This document shows, in pieces, positions 1 through 7,104 of a stretch of DNA of 64,000 nucleotides. Both the position numbers and the translations under genes were made by a program. The notes under the pieces are model-generated. The model worked only from the letters and a program-made list of their open reading frames with translations, ran no database searches and was not told the origin of the DNA. This DNA comes from Breoghania sp. L-A4 (GTDB lineage Bacteria > Pseudomonadota > Alphaproteobacteria > Rhizobiales > Stappiaceae), in the NCBI RefSeq assembly GCF_003432385.1, contig NZ_CP031841.1, positions 682,001-746,000 of the forward strand, written 5' to 3'. Within the stretch, counting starts at the first letter, position 1. The number at the start of each line of letters is the position of its first letter.

Positions 1-1
1 G

Positions 2-760
2 CTCGCCAAATACCTCATGTTTCACACTTCCTCCAACTGGGGCATTTACCGCCCGGAGGTCCACGTCCAGGAAATCCTCCGATTGCCAATGATCCTGCCC
101 GATGGCCATGAGGACCCGGTGGCTGCGCGCGCCATTGTGGAACAGGTTGTCAAGATTATCGACGACGCAATCGGCGTGGCCTCGATGAATTATCTTGTCC
201 GCAACAACGCCGTCGTCGACGCAACGCGGGCGATAGAGCCACTCGTCGATCAGTATTTTGGCGTGCAGCCTTCGGAGCGGCTGCTGATCGACGATGCCAT
301 AAACGTCATCATTCCCAGCGTGCAGCCGACCCGATCACGGGTCGGCGTCCCAACGATGACGCCGGCGACTGATGAAGTGCTGGCAGCGTATAATAAACGG
401 CTTTGCGCGACACTAGGTCAGTGGTCGCGCGCTGATGCGGTCATTGGGCGGGTCGTGCGCTCCCAGAAGCTCGGTCTCGCGATGACGGTTATCGAACGGA
501 CAGAAGCGCAGAGGCCGCCCGCGCCCGCCATCACGGTCGATGACATGGATGTCCTGACAACCATCGACAGGCTGCAAAAGGCTTTCCCCAGCACCAAGCG
601 GACTCTCGATTTTGTACGGGGGTTGATGGTTTTTGATGGTCTAAGCCTTTACATCGTCAAGCCGGACGCATGCCGATACTGGACGCAATCCTCGGCCCTG
701 AACGACGCTGATGAAATCGCGGGGACGCTGCTGACCTACCCGGGTCAAGCCCGTCCATGA
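2..760 (+). CDS. N6-adenine DNA methylase, C-terminal part (cut by window edge)
   Basis: The reading frame is open to the first bases of the window, so only the last 250 or so residues of a longer protein are present. The stretches FHTSSNWGIYR and SLYIVKPDACRYWT resemble the region after the catalytic core in class I SAM-dependent N6-adenine methylases of restriction-modification systems, which recognises DNA. The catalytic NPPY core lies outside the window, so activity cannot be judged. Its stop overlaps the ATG of the next gene (ATGA at 757-760), which implies coupled translation with the nuclease-like partner. The family call is moderately sure. Confidence 0.6.
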   Translation, partial: LAKYLMFHTSSNWGIYRPEVHVQEILRLPMILPDGHEDPVAARAIVEQVVKIIDDAIGVASMNYLVRNNAVVDATRAIEPLVDQYFGVQPSERLLIDDAINVIIPSVQPTRSRVGVPTMTPATDEVLAAYNKRLCATLGQWSRADAVIGRVVRSQKLGLAMTVIERTEAQRPPAPAITVDDMDVLTTIDRLQKAFPSTKRTLDFVRGLMVFDGLSLYIVKPDACRYWTQSSALNDADEIAGTLLTYPGQARP

Positions 761-1428
761 GCTTCGGAGGCAACCCGACGGCCTGGCTGGATTTAATCGA
801 CTCCCAGGTGCCCGACATTCTTCGCCTTATCCTCTCCACGTGGGACGAAATGCCGTCCCTTTCACCGGATGCGCTCGAAGATTCGACAACCGAAGCGCTT
901 TGCCGAGCTCTGCGTAAGAACCGAACCAGTGCCAGCTTGCCGTTTCGCATCGACATTCAAATCGTAGAGCTCGATCCAGCCGCAGGTCAGGATCAAGGTC
1001 GAATGGACATCACGTTTTCACCAATGATTCCGCACGAGGCCTTCTACTTCTGTTTGGAGTGTAAACGCCTCAACGTCACCAACCACGGCCGACGGCGTAC
1101 CTTAGGTACAGAATACGTTACCCAAGGCATGTTCCGCTTTGTGGCTCGACAATACGGCGATCAAGTCCGTCATGGCGGCATGCTGGGCTATGTTCTTGAC
1201 AGTCGCGTCGATCTCGCAATCACCGCAGTTCAGACCGCGATCCGAGCCCGCCGTGAAGATCTTAAGATTGCCGGAGAGGGCGATCTGCGCCAATCGAGCT
1301 TCCTTCCCGAGATGGAACACGTTTTCGAGACGGCGCATATCCGTGACGAGGCGACGTCGCAATTCCTGCTACAACATATCTTCGCACCGGCGAATTTACC
1401 TAAATGGCCCGTCAGAACAGTCCCATAG
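757..1428 (+). CDS. PD-(D/E)XK-type nuclease-like partner of the methylase
   Basis: A 223-residue protein with a plausible restriction-endonuclease core: Asp84 (RMDITF) on one strand and Glu101-x-Lys103 in FCLECKRLN on the next, the D...ExK arrangement of PD-(D/E)XK nucleases. Glu46 on the preceding helix could complete the site. There is no transmembrane or repeat region. It overlaps the methylase gene by four bases, the usual layout of a modification/restriction pair, so I infer cleavage of DNA lacking the partner's methyl mark. It is the last gene before the prophage integrase end. It could instead be a non-cutting specificity or accessory protein. Confidence 0.55.
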   Translation: MSFGGNPTAWLDLIDSQVPDILRLILSTWDEMPSLSPDALEDSTTEALCRALRKNRTSASLPFRIDIQIVELDPAAGQDQGRMDITFSPMIPHEAFYFCLECKRLNVTNHGRRRTLGTEYVTQGMFRFVARQYGDQVRHGGMLGYVLDSRVDLAITAVQTAIRARREDLKIAGEGDLRQSSFLPEMEHVFETAHIRDEATSQFLLQHIFAPANLPKWPVRTVP

Positions 1429-1655
1429 CTGGATTTAACAGACCAACCGACCTGCGTCTGAACGAGCGGCCGGTTTCGGGATCAGCAAACGGCAACGGGA
1501 ATGGCGAAAACGGGGGCGCAAAGCGGTCATTATGCGGAATGCTACCGACCTGCCGTTATGGTCCGAAAGTGTCGGCGCAGGCCCTCCGACCAGAAGGTTT
1601 CGAATGCGCCGGGAGCTGGCTTGTCGCAATGGTCGCTTGTGGAGTTTTCTGGGCT
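1429..1655. other. Left prophage boundary region (attachment site not pinned)
   Basis: This 227-base gap lies between the chromosomal nuclease gene and the 3' end of the convergent integrase gene, where an attachment site would normally be. I see no tRNA gene and no clear direct repeat shared with the gap at the other end (39908-40281). Parts of it look like degenerate intergenic sequence. Confidence 0.3.
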
Positions 1656-2687
1656 CTATTCTGCTTTATGTTCGCGCGCCAATTTAGCGCCAGCTTGCAT
1701 GGCCAACCTCTTGCGATCCGCGGCTCGTGTGTACAGTTCTGCCATCTTGGATGAACTCCATCCGAATACCGCCATAAGCTCCGACGTCGTTGCTCCTTGC
1801 TCGGCTGCGAGAGTAGCGGCTGCTTTACGCATCCCATGCGCCGAGCCCGTAACGCCTGCAGCCTCGCACTTTTTGCGGAACCAGTTGCCAAACCCTGCTG
1901 CCGAGAACGGCTTTCCGAACTCGGTTACAAGAAACACCGTATCACCAGTGCTGGTGGCCTCGATCGAGGCTTGTAGCGCTGGCAAAATCGGTAGCGTAAT
2001 AAGTTCACCGTTCTTTTGTGCCGTGATCTGAAGCGCACCATTCCTGACGTGCTGGCAGCCCAGGCGAACAATGTCTGATCGTCGCAGCCCGGTAAATGCG
2101 AGCAGATCAAGCGCTAGTCGTGCCTTGGTGCCGAGGGGCCAATGCGATTGATATTGCTCTATTTCGCTGGGCGTCCATGTGCGGAAGCCTGTTTTGCTCT
2201 CGGCCAACAACTTGATCGATCGGGTCGGGTCGGCGTCAACAAGCTCAGATTCAAACGCCCAGCCGAAAACTGCGCGCAGCGTCTTTAGGAAATTGTTCGC
2301 GGCACCAGGACGGTCAGCGCGGTCCTCGCGACCGCGGCGGATCACGGCGGGTGTGATGTCGACAATCAGGGCATTCGGGCCTGCGCGTTTGGAGATCCCG
2401 TCCATCAGATTGGCCCGTACGCGACGCGTAGATGGCGCCAGGGCGGCAAAAGCGGCGCTTGCCTTGTAGGACTGAAACAACCAAGCCAGCGTGCCGTGTT
2501 TCGCTCGCGGTTGCGCAGGAGCCTTGGCAGCTAAGCCGGCGAGCGCTGCGTTGTAGGCGACCGTGAATTCAGGGGATCCATGTTTTCCCGGCAGCCGCTG
2601 TCGAGCTCCTTTGCCGCGCCGAAAATACCAAGTCACGCGGCCGTGGCGGGAAGTCTCTCGTTGTACGTAGGGGAGGCGTCTGGTCAT
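1656..2687 (-). CDS. int: Tyrosine recombinase / phage integrase
   Basis: A 343-residue site-specific recombinase that would integrate and excise the prophage. The catalytic set is visible: Arg202 (FTGLRRSD), His284 and Arg287 (HGMRK), Trp310 (FGWSS) and the nucleophile Tyr319 (ELYTRA). The N-terminal half carries an Arg/Lys-rich arm-binding segment and a core-binding domain. I chose ATG at 2687 although the frame runs open to 2948: a small gene ends at 2696 just before it, and the protein before this Met is low-complexity. It is the last gene of a three-gene minus-strand operon and points out of the prophage toward the left boundary, as expected for an integrase next to its att site. Confidence 0.92.
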   Translation of the reverse strand: MTRRLPYVQRETSRHGRVTWYFRRGKGARQRLPGKHGSPEFTVAYNAALAGLAAKAPAQPRAKHGTLAWLFQSYKASAAFAALAPSTRRVRANLMDGISKRAGPNALIVDITPAVIRRGREDRADRPGAANNFLKTLRAVFGWAFESELVDADPTRSIKLLAESKTGFRTWTPSEIEQYQSHWPLGTKARLALDLLAFTGLRRSDIVRLGCQHVRNGALQITAQKNGELITLPILPALQASIEATSTGDTVFLVTEFGKPFSAAGFGNWFRKKCEAAGVTGSAHGMRKAAATLAAEQGATTSELMAVFGWSSSKMAELYTRAADRKRLAMQAGAKLAREHKAE

Positions 2688-2695
2688 GCCGCTCG

Positions 2696-2869
2696 TTACA
2701 GTCTGATGTCGTGTTGGGGTTCTGTCGGTTTTTCCGGTGTACCGAACAGGACGACAATCGTGCCGTCTTTGCGAATTTCGACACCGGACACGTCGAGTCC
2801 GCCATTGCGGGCACCTTTGACTGCGCGCGCGATGTCGGCTTGTTTGACTAAGGCAGGGCGTCCGGCCAT
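2696..2869 (-). CDS. Small phage protein between integrase and coiled-coil gene (57 aa)
   Basis: A 57-residue ORF beginning MAGRPALVKQADIARA and ending 8 bases before the integrase start. The N-terminal half (VKQADIARAVKGARNGG) looks like a short helix-turn-helix-like element and the second half like a small beta segment (VEIRKDGTIVVLF). Proteins of this type are common beside alphaproteobacterial phage integrases. An excisionase or directionality role is possible from position only. It begins two bases after the upstream stop, so it is probably translationally coupled. It lies inside the longer open integrase frame, in another frame. Confidence 0.65.
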   Translation of the reverse strand: MAGRPALVKQADIARAVKGARNGGLDVSGVEIRKDGTIVVLFGTPEKPTEPQHDIRL

Positions 2870-2871
2870 GG

Positions 2872-3036
2872 TTATTCTGAGGCCCCGTGCTGTGTGCCGT
2901 GGCGCCCAACCATCTTGGCGTCTTTTGTTTGGCAGGTGAGACGTTCAATCTCGATTTCGATGTGGGCCACAGCAGCTTCGGCGGCCGCAGCCTCCGCCTT
3001 TAGAACTTCGAGTAGGCGAATATTCGTGTCCGACAT
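2872..3036 (-). CDS. Small coiled-coil phage protein (54 aa)
   Basis: A 54-residue protein starting MSDTNIRLLEVLKAE, with an Ala/Glu-rich helix through about residue 33 that could form a coiled coil. A good ribosome-binding site (GGGAG, 7 bases before the ATG) fixes the start. It is the first gene of the integrase operon and lies directly downstream of an operator-like region (3061-3120). Function unknown. Confidence 0.6.
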   Translation of the reverse strand: MSDTNIRLLEVLKAEAAAAEAAVAHIEIEIERLTCQTKDAKMVGRHGTQHGASE

Positions 3037-3060
3037 ATCGGTCTCCCGTGATATCGGTGA

Positions 3061-3120
3061 TGTTGCTCTAATAGCAACAAATCAGTCAAGTTAGAAATTG
3101 CTAAAAACGCAACAAATTTC
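3061..3120 (-). promoter_or_regulatory. Operator/promoter region of the integrase operon
   Basis: The palindrome TGTTGCTctaatAGCAACA occupies 3061-3079. A second site at 3100-3120 matches 18 of 21 bases of the CI/Cro operator arm at 3647-3667 (shared core AACGCAACAAATT). The region precedes the integrase operon, so the same repressor probably controls integration and lysogeny. Confidence 0.5.
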
Positions 3121-3252
3121 GTGCGGATCTGATTCCGACGATATAGCCACAACCATGGCCAGCATCAGGGGTGCAATCGGCGCTGTAGAAACACGGTTCT
3201 TGTCGAACCTGGAGAGGTAAAGTTGACTTCACTTCGTCCCAAATGTGACGCG

Positions 3253-3609
3253 CTATTTTCCACCGTTTGCGGTTTTAGGGTCGTCACGTGGGAAGGCCGC
3301 TTTCAGGGTCTGGATGATCCGATCCAACTCGTCTTCGCTACGATCGCGGAGAAAGCGTGCAATCCAGTCGTCATCGGGATGGCGAAACAGGGCCGAAATG
3401 TCGTCTGTACCGAGCAGTTCGGATAGCCGCTCAAGGTGATCCTGCTTGGTGGGAACCGCGCCATCGAACCAGCGTTTAACCGTGCTTCGCTCGACCTCCA
3501 AGTCGCGCGCGATGTCCGACTGTCGCATGCCGCGCTTCTCCGCCCACTCTGCAATGTAGTGCACGCGGCGTGATGATTTGTTGGTGTGGATTCTCGGCGG
3601 TTGCGGCAT
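3253..3609 (-). CDS. Phage CI-like XRE repressor
   Basis: A helix-turn-helix repressor of about 118 residues. The DNA-binding unit is clear: RQSDIARDLEVERSTVKRW is the two-helix core, followed by LERLSELLG. The C-terminal part is short and acidic, so there is no LexA-type self-cleavage domain. It is transcribed divergently from the Cro-like gene at 3696, with a 13-bp perfect inverted repeat between them, the classic lysis/lysogeny switch. ATGs at 3633, 3627 and 3609 are possible. I give 3609, though a weak AGAAAG before 3633 could favour the longer form. Confidence 0.8.
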   Translation of the reverse strand: MPQPPRIHTNKSSRRVHYIAEWAEKRGMRQSDIARDLEVERSTVKRWFDGAVPTKQDHLERLSELLGTDDISALFRHPDDDWIARFLRDRSEDELDRIIQTLKAAFPRDDPKTANGGK

Positions 3610-3646
3610 GCACAACAGATACATCATCCACAACTTTCTGTCGGTA

Positions 3647-3691
3647 GCGATAAACGCAACAAATTCCTTGACAGGAAATTGCGTTTATCGC
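3647..3691. promoter_or_regulatory. CI/Cro operator: 13-bp perfect inverted repeat
   Basis: GCGATAAACGCAA at 3647-3659 and its exact reverse complement at 3679-3691 flank a 19-base spacer containing TTGACA. The pair lies between the divergent repressor and Cro-like genes. A related copy lies in front of the integrase operon (3100-3120). Confidence 0.65.
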
Positions 3692-3695
3692 AACG

Positions 3696-3995
3696 ATGCG
3701 CCCCATGACACAGCACCTGAATGCATTGAAGCAGTTCCGCTCGGCAAGGGGATGGAGCCTTAGCCAGATCGGTCATCCGCTCGGCGTCCATCGCTCCACA
3801 GTCAAACGCTGGGAAGATCACCGGGTTCCGGCTGAGCGCGTTCTCGAGATTGAGCGGCTCACGGGTATCGCTCGGCAGATGCTCCGACCCGATCTGTATC
3901 AGTCGGAATGCGAAGCGACGACAATGCAACTTTTGCAAATCGATCTTTCCAATGCACCCCGCAACCCAACCGCAAATGCGGAGGGTTCGGCATGA
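3696..3995 (+). CDS. Cro/YdaS-like helix-turn-helix regulator
   Basis: A 99-residue protein with a clear HTH: SLSQIGHPLGVHRSTVKRWEDHRVP, in the style of Cro/YdaS proteins that repress the lysogeny promoter. It starts within a few bases of the operator, so its mRNA must have a very short leader; ATG at 3705 is an alternative. It is the first gene of the rightward early operon, and its stop overlaps the next start (ATGA at 3992). The recognition helix resembles that of the CI-like protein (both carry STVKRW), consistent with the two sharing operator sites. Confidence 0.78.
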   Translation: MRPMTQHLNALKQFRSARGWSLSQIGHPLGVHRSTVKRWEDHRVPAERVLEIERLTGIARQMLRPDLYQSECEATTMQLLQIDLSNAPRNPTANAEGSA

Positions 3996-4504
3996 AGCTC
4001 GCGCGCGCTTCCACGGATCACCAACGCAATGCGCTCAAGCTTGCGATGAAGCGCCAGGTGAAGGCCTGCGCCGGGCAGGAATCGGCCGCATCGATCACCC
4101 GCGTCGGACCGCAGACGCTGTCCGACTATGCGAATACCGCCAACGATCGTTATCGCGACATCCAATGCCCGGTTGATGTCCTGCTCGACCTGACGCTCGA
4201 CGGCGGACCTGTGGCGCTTGTGGAGCTGTGCCGGCTTTCCGGCGGCGTCTATGTGCCGCTGCCTGCGGTGGGCGCTGGTTCCGATTGGGCGCGCGAGATT
4301 GGTGATGTGGCGCGTGAGGCCGGCCAGGCGGTGTCGCGGCTGTGTGAGGCCTTGTCAACAGGCGGCACGATCACCGCGGCGGAAGCCCGCGGAATGGAAT
4401 TGCGGCGCGAGGTCAAGGAAGCGATCGAGGCGCTGGCCGCCGTCGACATGCATCTTCAGCAGCTCGAAGAGACCGATGCCGAGCCGGCAAGGGCAGGCGC
4501 ATGA
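3992..4504 (+). CDS. Phage regulatory protein, possibly CII-like (170 aa)
   Basis: Starts MKLARASTDHQRNALKLAMKR, overlapping the Cro-like stop by ATGA. The N-terminal third (QESAASITRVGPQTLSDYAN) could be a helix-turn-helix, followed by a segment on fixed ligand-like residues (DIQCPVDVLLDLTLDGG) and a C-terminal helical, probably oligomerising part. The order after Cro and the overall architecture suggest a CII-type activator or early regulatory protein, but no diagnostic motif proves it. Translationally coupled to genes on both sides. Confidence 0.5.
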   Translation: MKLARASTDHQRNALKLAMKRQVKACAGQESAASITRVGPQTLSDYANTANDRYRDIQCPVDVLLDLTLDGGPVALVELCRLSGGVYVPLPAVGAGSDWAREIGDVAREAGQAVSRLCEALSTGGTITAAEARGMELRREVKEAIEALAAVDMHLQQLEETDAEPARAGA

Positions 4505-4689
4505 GTAGCTGCGCCCCGCATTTCTCTGAACACGACGCCGAGTGCGCCACGTCAACGGCGGCGACCGGCAGGAACCTGCAATGCGATGTCCGCGGCCTCT
4601 CGCGGCCGCGCCTTGCGCAGCGCCCCGGCGGGTTTTCCTCCCGCCCGACCGGGGCGCCTGACCTCTCCAGCCCGCGAGGCCTGTCATGA
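4501..4689 (+). CDS. Short coupled ORF of unknown function (62 aa)
   Basis: A 62-residue frame whose ATG overlaps the previous stop and whose stop overlaps the next ATG (ATGA at 4501 and 4686). The double coupling is the main support. It has two Cys and one His near the N-terminus (CAPHFSEHDAEC), which could hold a metal, and a Pro/Arg-rich rest. Its composition is poor for a protein, so it may only be a translated linker. Confidence 0.35.
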   Translation: MSSCAPHFSEHDAECATSTAATGRNLQCDVRGLSRPRLAQRPGGFSSRPTGAPDLSSPRGLS

Positions 4690-5234
4690 GCGCCGCACGC
4701 CAATTCGAACCGGTTCTGCAATTTGATCTCGATCTCGCGTTGCGACATGTCGATGAGTGGTTTGCCGCGACGATCGCCGATCTCTTTCAGTCGGCATTCG
4801 CGGAGGACCCTGAGCTTGTCCGCGAAGAGCGTGGACGTGCCGGCTGCGCGGCGTTGTTGGCACGGATGCGCCTGGTGCACGGAGCCGTGTCGTTTGGTGA
4901 CGTGAATACAATCTTGCGCGAACTCGGTGCGGTTTCGATTTGGGATCAAGTGCCGACCTTCGATACGAGCGAGCCTGAGGTCCTGGCGTTGATCGTTCGG
5001 ATGCAGATCCGATTTGGCGTCTCGATTATCGAGATTTTTGGCCGTGAAAAGCCTGGATCAACTGTGAAGGCTCGCGACGCGCTGTTTCACGACCTGCGCC
5101 ACGAGCTGCAGTGGTCGGTGGGTGAGATTGCTTGTTGGTACAGCGCGCACCGTGTCGGCCCCGCGGGGCAGACGGCGCGCGCGACTGTGCGGTCCGCGAT
5201 CGAGCGCCACGAAGATGAGCGGGTGTCCGAATGA
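4686..5234 (+). CDS. DnaA domain IV-like DNA-binding protein 1
   Basis: A 182-residue early phage protein. The last 85 residues (from RFGVSIIEIFG through GEIACWYSAHRVG and ATVRSAIERHE) follow the pattern of DnaA domain IV, the helix-turn-helix that reads DnaA boxes, though the usual DHTTV signature is replaced by QTARATV. The N-terminal half is unrecognised. No ATPase motif is present, so it is not a full initiator. Position ahead of primase and helicase genes suggests a role in marking the phage origin or in regulation. Coupled by ATGA on both sides. Confidence 0.6.
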   Translation: MSAARQFEPVLQFDLDLALRHVDEWFAATIADLFQSAFAEDPELVREERGRAGCAALLARMRLVHGAVSFGDVNTILRELGAVSIWDQVPTFDTSEPEVLALIVRMQIRFGVSIIEIFGREKPGSTVKARDALFHDLRHELQWSVGEIACWYSAHRVGPAGQTARATVRSAIERHEDERVSE

Positions 5235-5710
5235 GGCCCCGCATCCTCACCGATCAAAGGGCGCCGCGTCGCGCGCTCGAACGCAATGCGCACTCCGTCC
5301 TGGCGGGACTGGCCGATCTCTATGCGGTCCATCCGGGCGGCATCACGGCCGCCGTCTTGATTGCGGCGCACGGATTGCGAATGCGTGCCGCCGCCACCGT
5401 TCTGATCGAACTGGTCATCTCCAGACAGGTGGCGTTTCACGCGACGCCGCAAGGCTATGTCACGGCGGTTTGGCCGTTGGATGCATTGCCGCCGATGGGC
5501 GGCGATGAACGCGCGCTTTTGCGTCTGGTCGCAACTGAGGCGCAAGCGGGTCCGGTCTCCATTGATCGCCTGGCGACCGTGAGCGCGGTGTCCCGCTCGG
5601 TCACGGCGGTTCTGGCCAGCCGGCTCGCCGTCAAAGGCGTGCTGAGCCTTGTCGAAACCCGATCCGGGCGCACTGTCCAAATCACCGAACGGTATCGCGA
5701 TGCGCAGTGA
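5231..5710 (+). CDS. Winged-helix-like early phage protein (159 aa)
   Basis: A mostly helical protein with two possible winged-helix units, one near the N-terminus (GGITAAVLIAAHGLRMRAAATVLIELV) and one near residues 100-150 (VSIDRLATVSAVSRSVTAVLASRLAVKGVL). This looks like a small DNA-binding regulator, but I cannot name a family. Coupled to the preceding gene by ATGA and overlapping the next start at 5700. Confidence 0.5.
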   Translation: MRPRILTDQRAPRRALERNAHSVLAGLADLYAVHPGGITAAVLIAAHGLRMRAAATVLIELVISRQVAFHATPQGYVTAVWPLDALPPMGGDERALLRLVATEAQAGPVSIDRLATVSAVSRSVTAVLASRLAVKGVLSLVETRSGRTVQITERYRDAQ

Positions 5711-5918
5711 ACCCTTCATCGGCGCACATGCCGTCCGGCTGGAAACGGGCGCCGAATACGTGCGGCTCTGCCTGCCGCGCGACGGCACCGGGCCGCGGCT
5801 CGATCGCACTGAGATCGGCCGGCTGCGCGGTCTGCTGGCAATGGCCGAGGCCGAACTGGACAGTCTGCCGGACGATGGTCAGCGGCACGTGGTGCCGATC
5901 CTGGAGGAACTGTGGTGA
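5700..5918 (+). CDS. Hypothetical early phage protein (72 aa)
   Basis: Starts MRSEPFIGAHAVRLETG at 5700, overlapping the upstream stop by 11 bases. The frame is open further upstream, but the earlier Met would overlap the upstream gene much more. It has a short beta segment (AEYVRLCLPRDG) and one helix (TEIGRLRGLLAMAEAELDSL). No function recognised. Confidence 0.5.
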   Translation: MRSEPFIGAHAVRLETGAEYVRLCLPRDGTGPRLDRTEIGRLRGLLAMAEAELDSLPDDGQRHVVPILEELW

Positions 5919-6166
5919 GCAATCCGTCTTCAAATGGGCTTGGCCCGCGGTCGATCATGAAACTGTTCACAAGCGCGCGCCGGGCGCACCTGGGGCTCAG
6001 CACGGCAACGGCTGCAAAAGCCGCCGGTGTGACCAAGGTTGAGCTTGAGGCGTCTGAACGAGCCGCGCCCTTGAAGCGTGACGTGTTCACGCGCCTTGCC
6101 GAGTGGAACGGATTGCCGCCGCAGGCATTCGAAAACCGCGCCAGCCATTGGAGGCGCGGATCATGA
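5915..6166 (+). CDS. Small HTH protein (XRE-like)
   Basis: An 83-residue protein from tandem GTG codons (5912 and 5915); GGAGG about ten bases upstream supports this start. The core KLFTSARRAHLGLSTATAAKAAGVTKVELEA is an XRE-like helix-turn-helix, followed by FTRLAEWNGLPPQAF, the usual end of such a domain. A possible phage regulator in the early operon; target unknown. Overlaps its neighbours at both ends. Confidence 0.55.
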   Translation: MSNPSSNGLGPRSIMKLFTSARRAHLGLSTATAAKAAGVTKVELEASERAAPLKRDVFTRLAEWNGLPPQAFENRASHWRRGS

Positions 6167-6726
6167 GCGTGCATTCGATCCTTCATCGCATCGCCCTGGA
6201 ACGCGACATGGCGGCGCGAGACATTCCTGCGCAAGACGGCGCCAACCGTGGCGCGCGCGCGGTGGCGGCGCGGCATCACGCGGCCTTTGCGCTATTCACC
6301 GAGACAGACCTGCCACTTGCAACGATTGCCGCGGAACTTGGGCTTTCAGATCATGCGGCCGTCGCTCACGGGATCAAGGCGCATGCGGCGCGGGTTGGTG
6401 TTCACGTTGAGCGCGTTTCCGATTTACGTGCGCCGCGCCGTGAGCCGGTGATCGACCGCGCGGCCTTTGCCTATCGGCTTGCCGGTTGGATGAAGACACG
6501 CGGGTTGAGCCGCGCGGACGCCGCCAAAGCGTGCGGCGTATCGGTCTCCACGATCCGCAAGATCCTGACCGGACAGACGATCGATGATCAGAGCCTCGTG
6601 GCGGTCCTGTCGGTCACCGGCGTGCTGCTGGCGTCGATCCGCATGCCGAGCTTTCAGGAGCGCATGGATGTTTCACATGAACCCCATGTGAAACGCGGAG
6701 AGACCAGCGCCGAGGCCCGCCCATGA
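6163..6726 (+). CDS. DnaA domain IV-like plus XRE HTH protein
   Basis: A 187-residue protein with two DNA-binding units. The first (HHAAFALFTETDLPLATIAAELG followed by LSDHAAVAHGIKAHAARV) matches the DnaA domain IV pattern, with SDHAAVAHGI at the place of the DHTTV signature. The second (RAAFAYRLAGWMKTRGLSRADAAKACGVSVSTIRKILTG) is an XRE-type helix-turn-helix. It is the second DnaA-tail-like protein in this module after the one at 4686. I infer a role in origin recognition or copy control. Start chosen at the ATGA overlap; the frame runs further upstream. Confidence 0.6.
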   Translation: MSVHSILHRIALERDMAARDIPAQDGANRGARAVAARHHAAFALFTETDLPLATIAAELGLSDHAAVAHGIKAHAARVGVHVERVSDLRAPRREPVIDRAAFAYRLAGWMKTRGLSRADAAKACGVSVSTIRKILTGQTIDDQSLVAVLSVTGVLLASIRMPSFQERMDVSHEPHVKRGETSAEARP

Positions 6727-6878
6727 TCCGCTGGCTGCAATACGTCCTGCTGACGGACTTCGTTCACTTCCTGGCTGCGGGCTGGGTGGTCGCCGACGAT
6801 CTGCACGGCACGCACCACGGCGCCTGGTCGATCCTGATGGAATGGAAGGGGAGGGCGAGCCATGCTGACGAGTTTTGA
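6723..6878 (+). CDS. Very small hydrophobic phage protein (51 aa)
   Basis: A 51-residue ORF starting MIRWLQYVLLTDFVHFLAAG at the ATGA overlap with the previous gene. The first 25 residues are hydrophobic enough for one membrane segment; the rest is His-rich (DDLHGTHHGAW). It overlaps the next start by 17 bases. Supported only by coupling and composition. Confidence 0.45.
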   Translation: MIRWLQYVLLTDFVHFLAAGWVVADDLHGTHHGAWSILMEWKGRASHADEF

Positions 6879-7104
6879 GGAAGGCGCCCTCGCGATGGCG
6901 ATGGAGCGCGCGCGCCGACGGTGGGAGCGGACCGATGCGGAAGCCGACTACACCAATTTTTTGGAGGCGGAAAACCGCTGGATGAAGTGCCGGCTCGGTC
7001 GGCTTTGCGTGGCGGTCGCACAGCGCCAACGCGGTGAGGTCGCTCCCAGCGGGTCGAGGGAGAAAGCTCCGAGACAGGCGCGGATTGCGGGGAGGTGGCA
7101 ATGA
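6862..7104 (+). CDS. Small charged phage protein (80 aa)
   Basis: An 80-residue basic helical protein (MERARRRWERTDAEADYTNFLEAENRW) with a good ribosome site (GGGGAGGGCGAG) before its ATG. It overlaps the 51-residue ORF at its start and the primase gene (ATGA) at its end. Function unknown; possibly an accessory replication factor by position. Confidence 0.55.
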   Translation: MLTSFEEGALAMAMERARRRWERTDAEADYTNFLEAENRWMKCRLGRLCVAVAQRQRGEVAPSGSREKAPRQARIAGRWQ

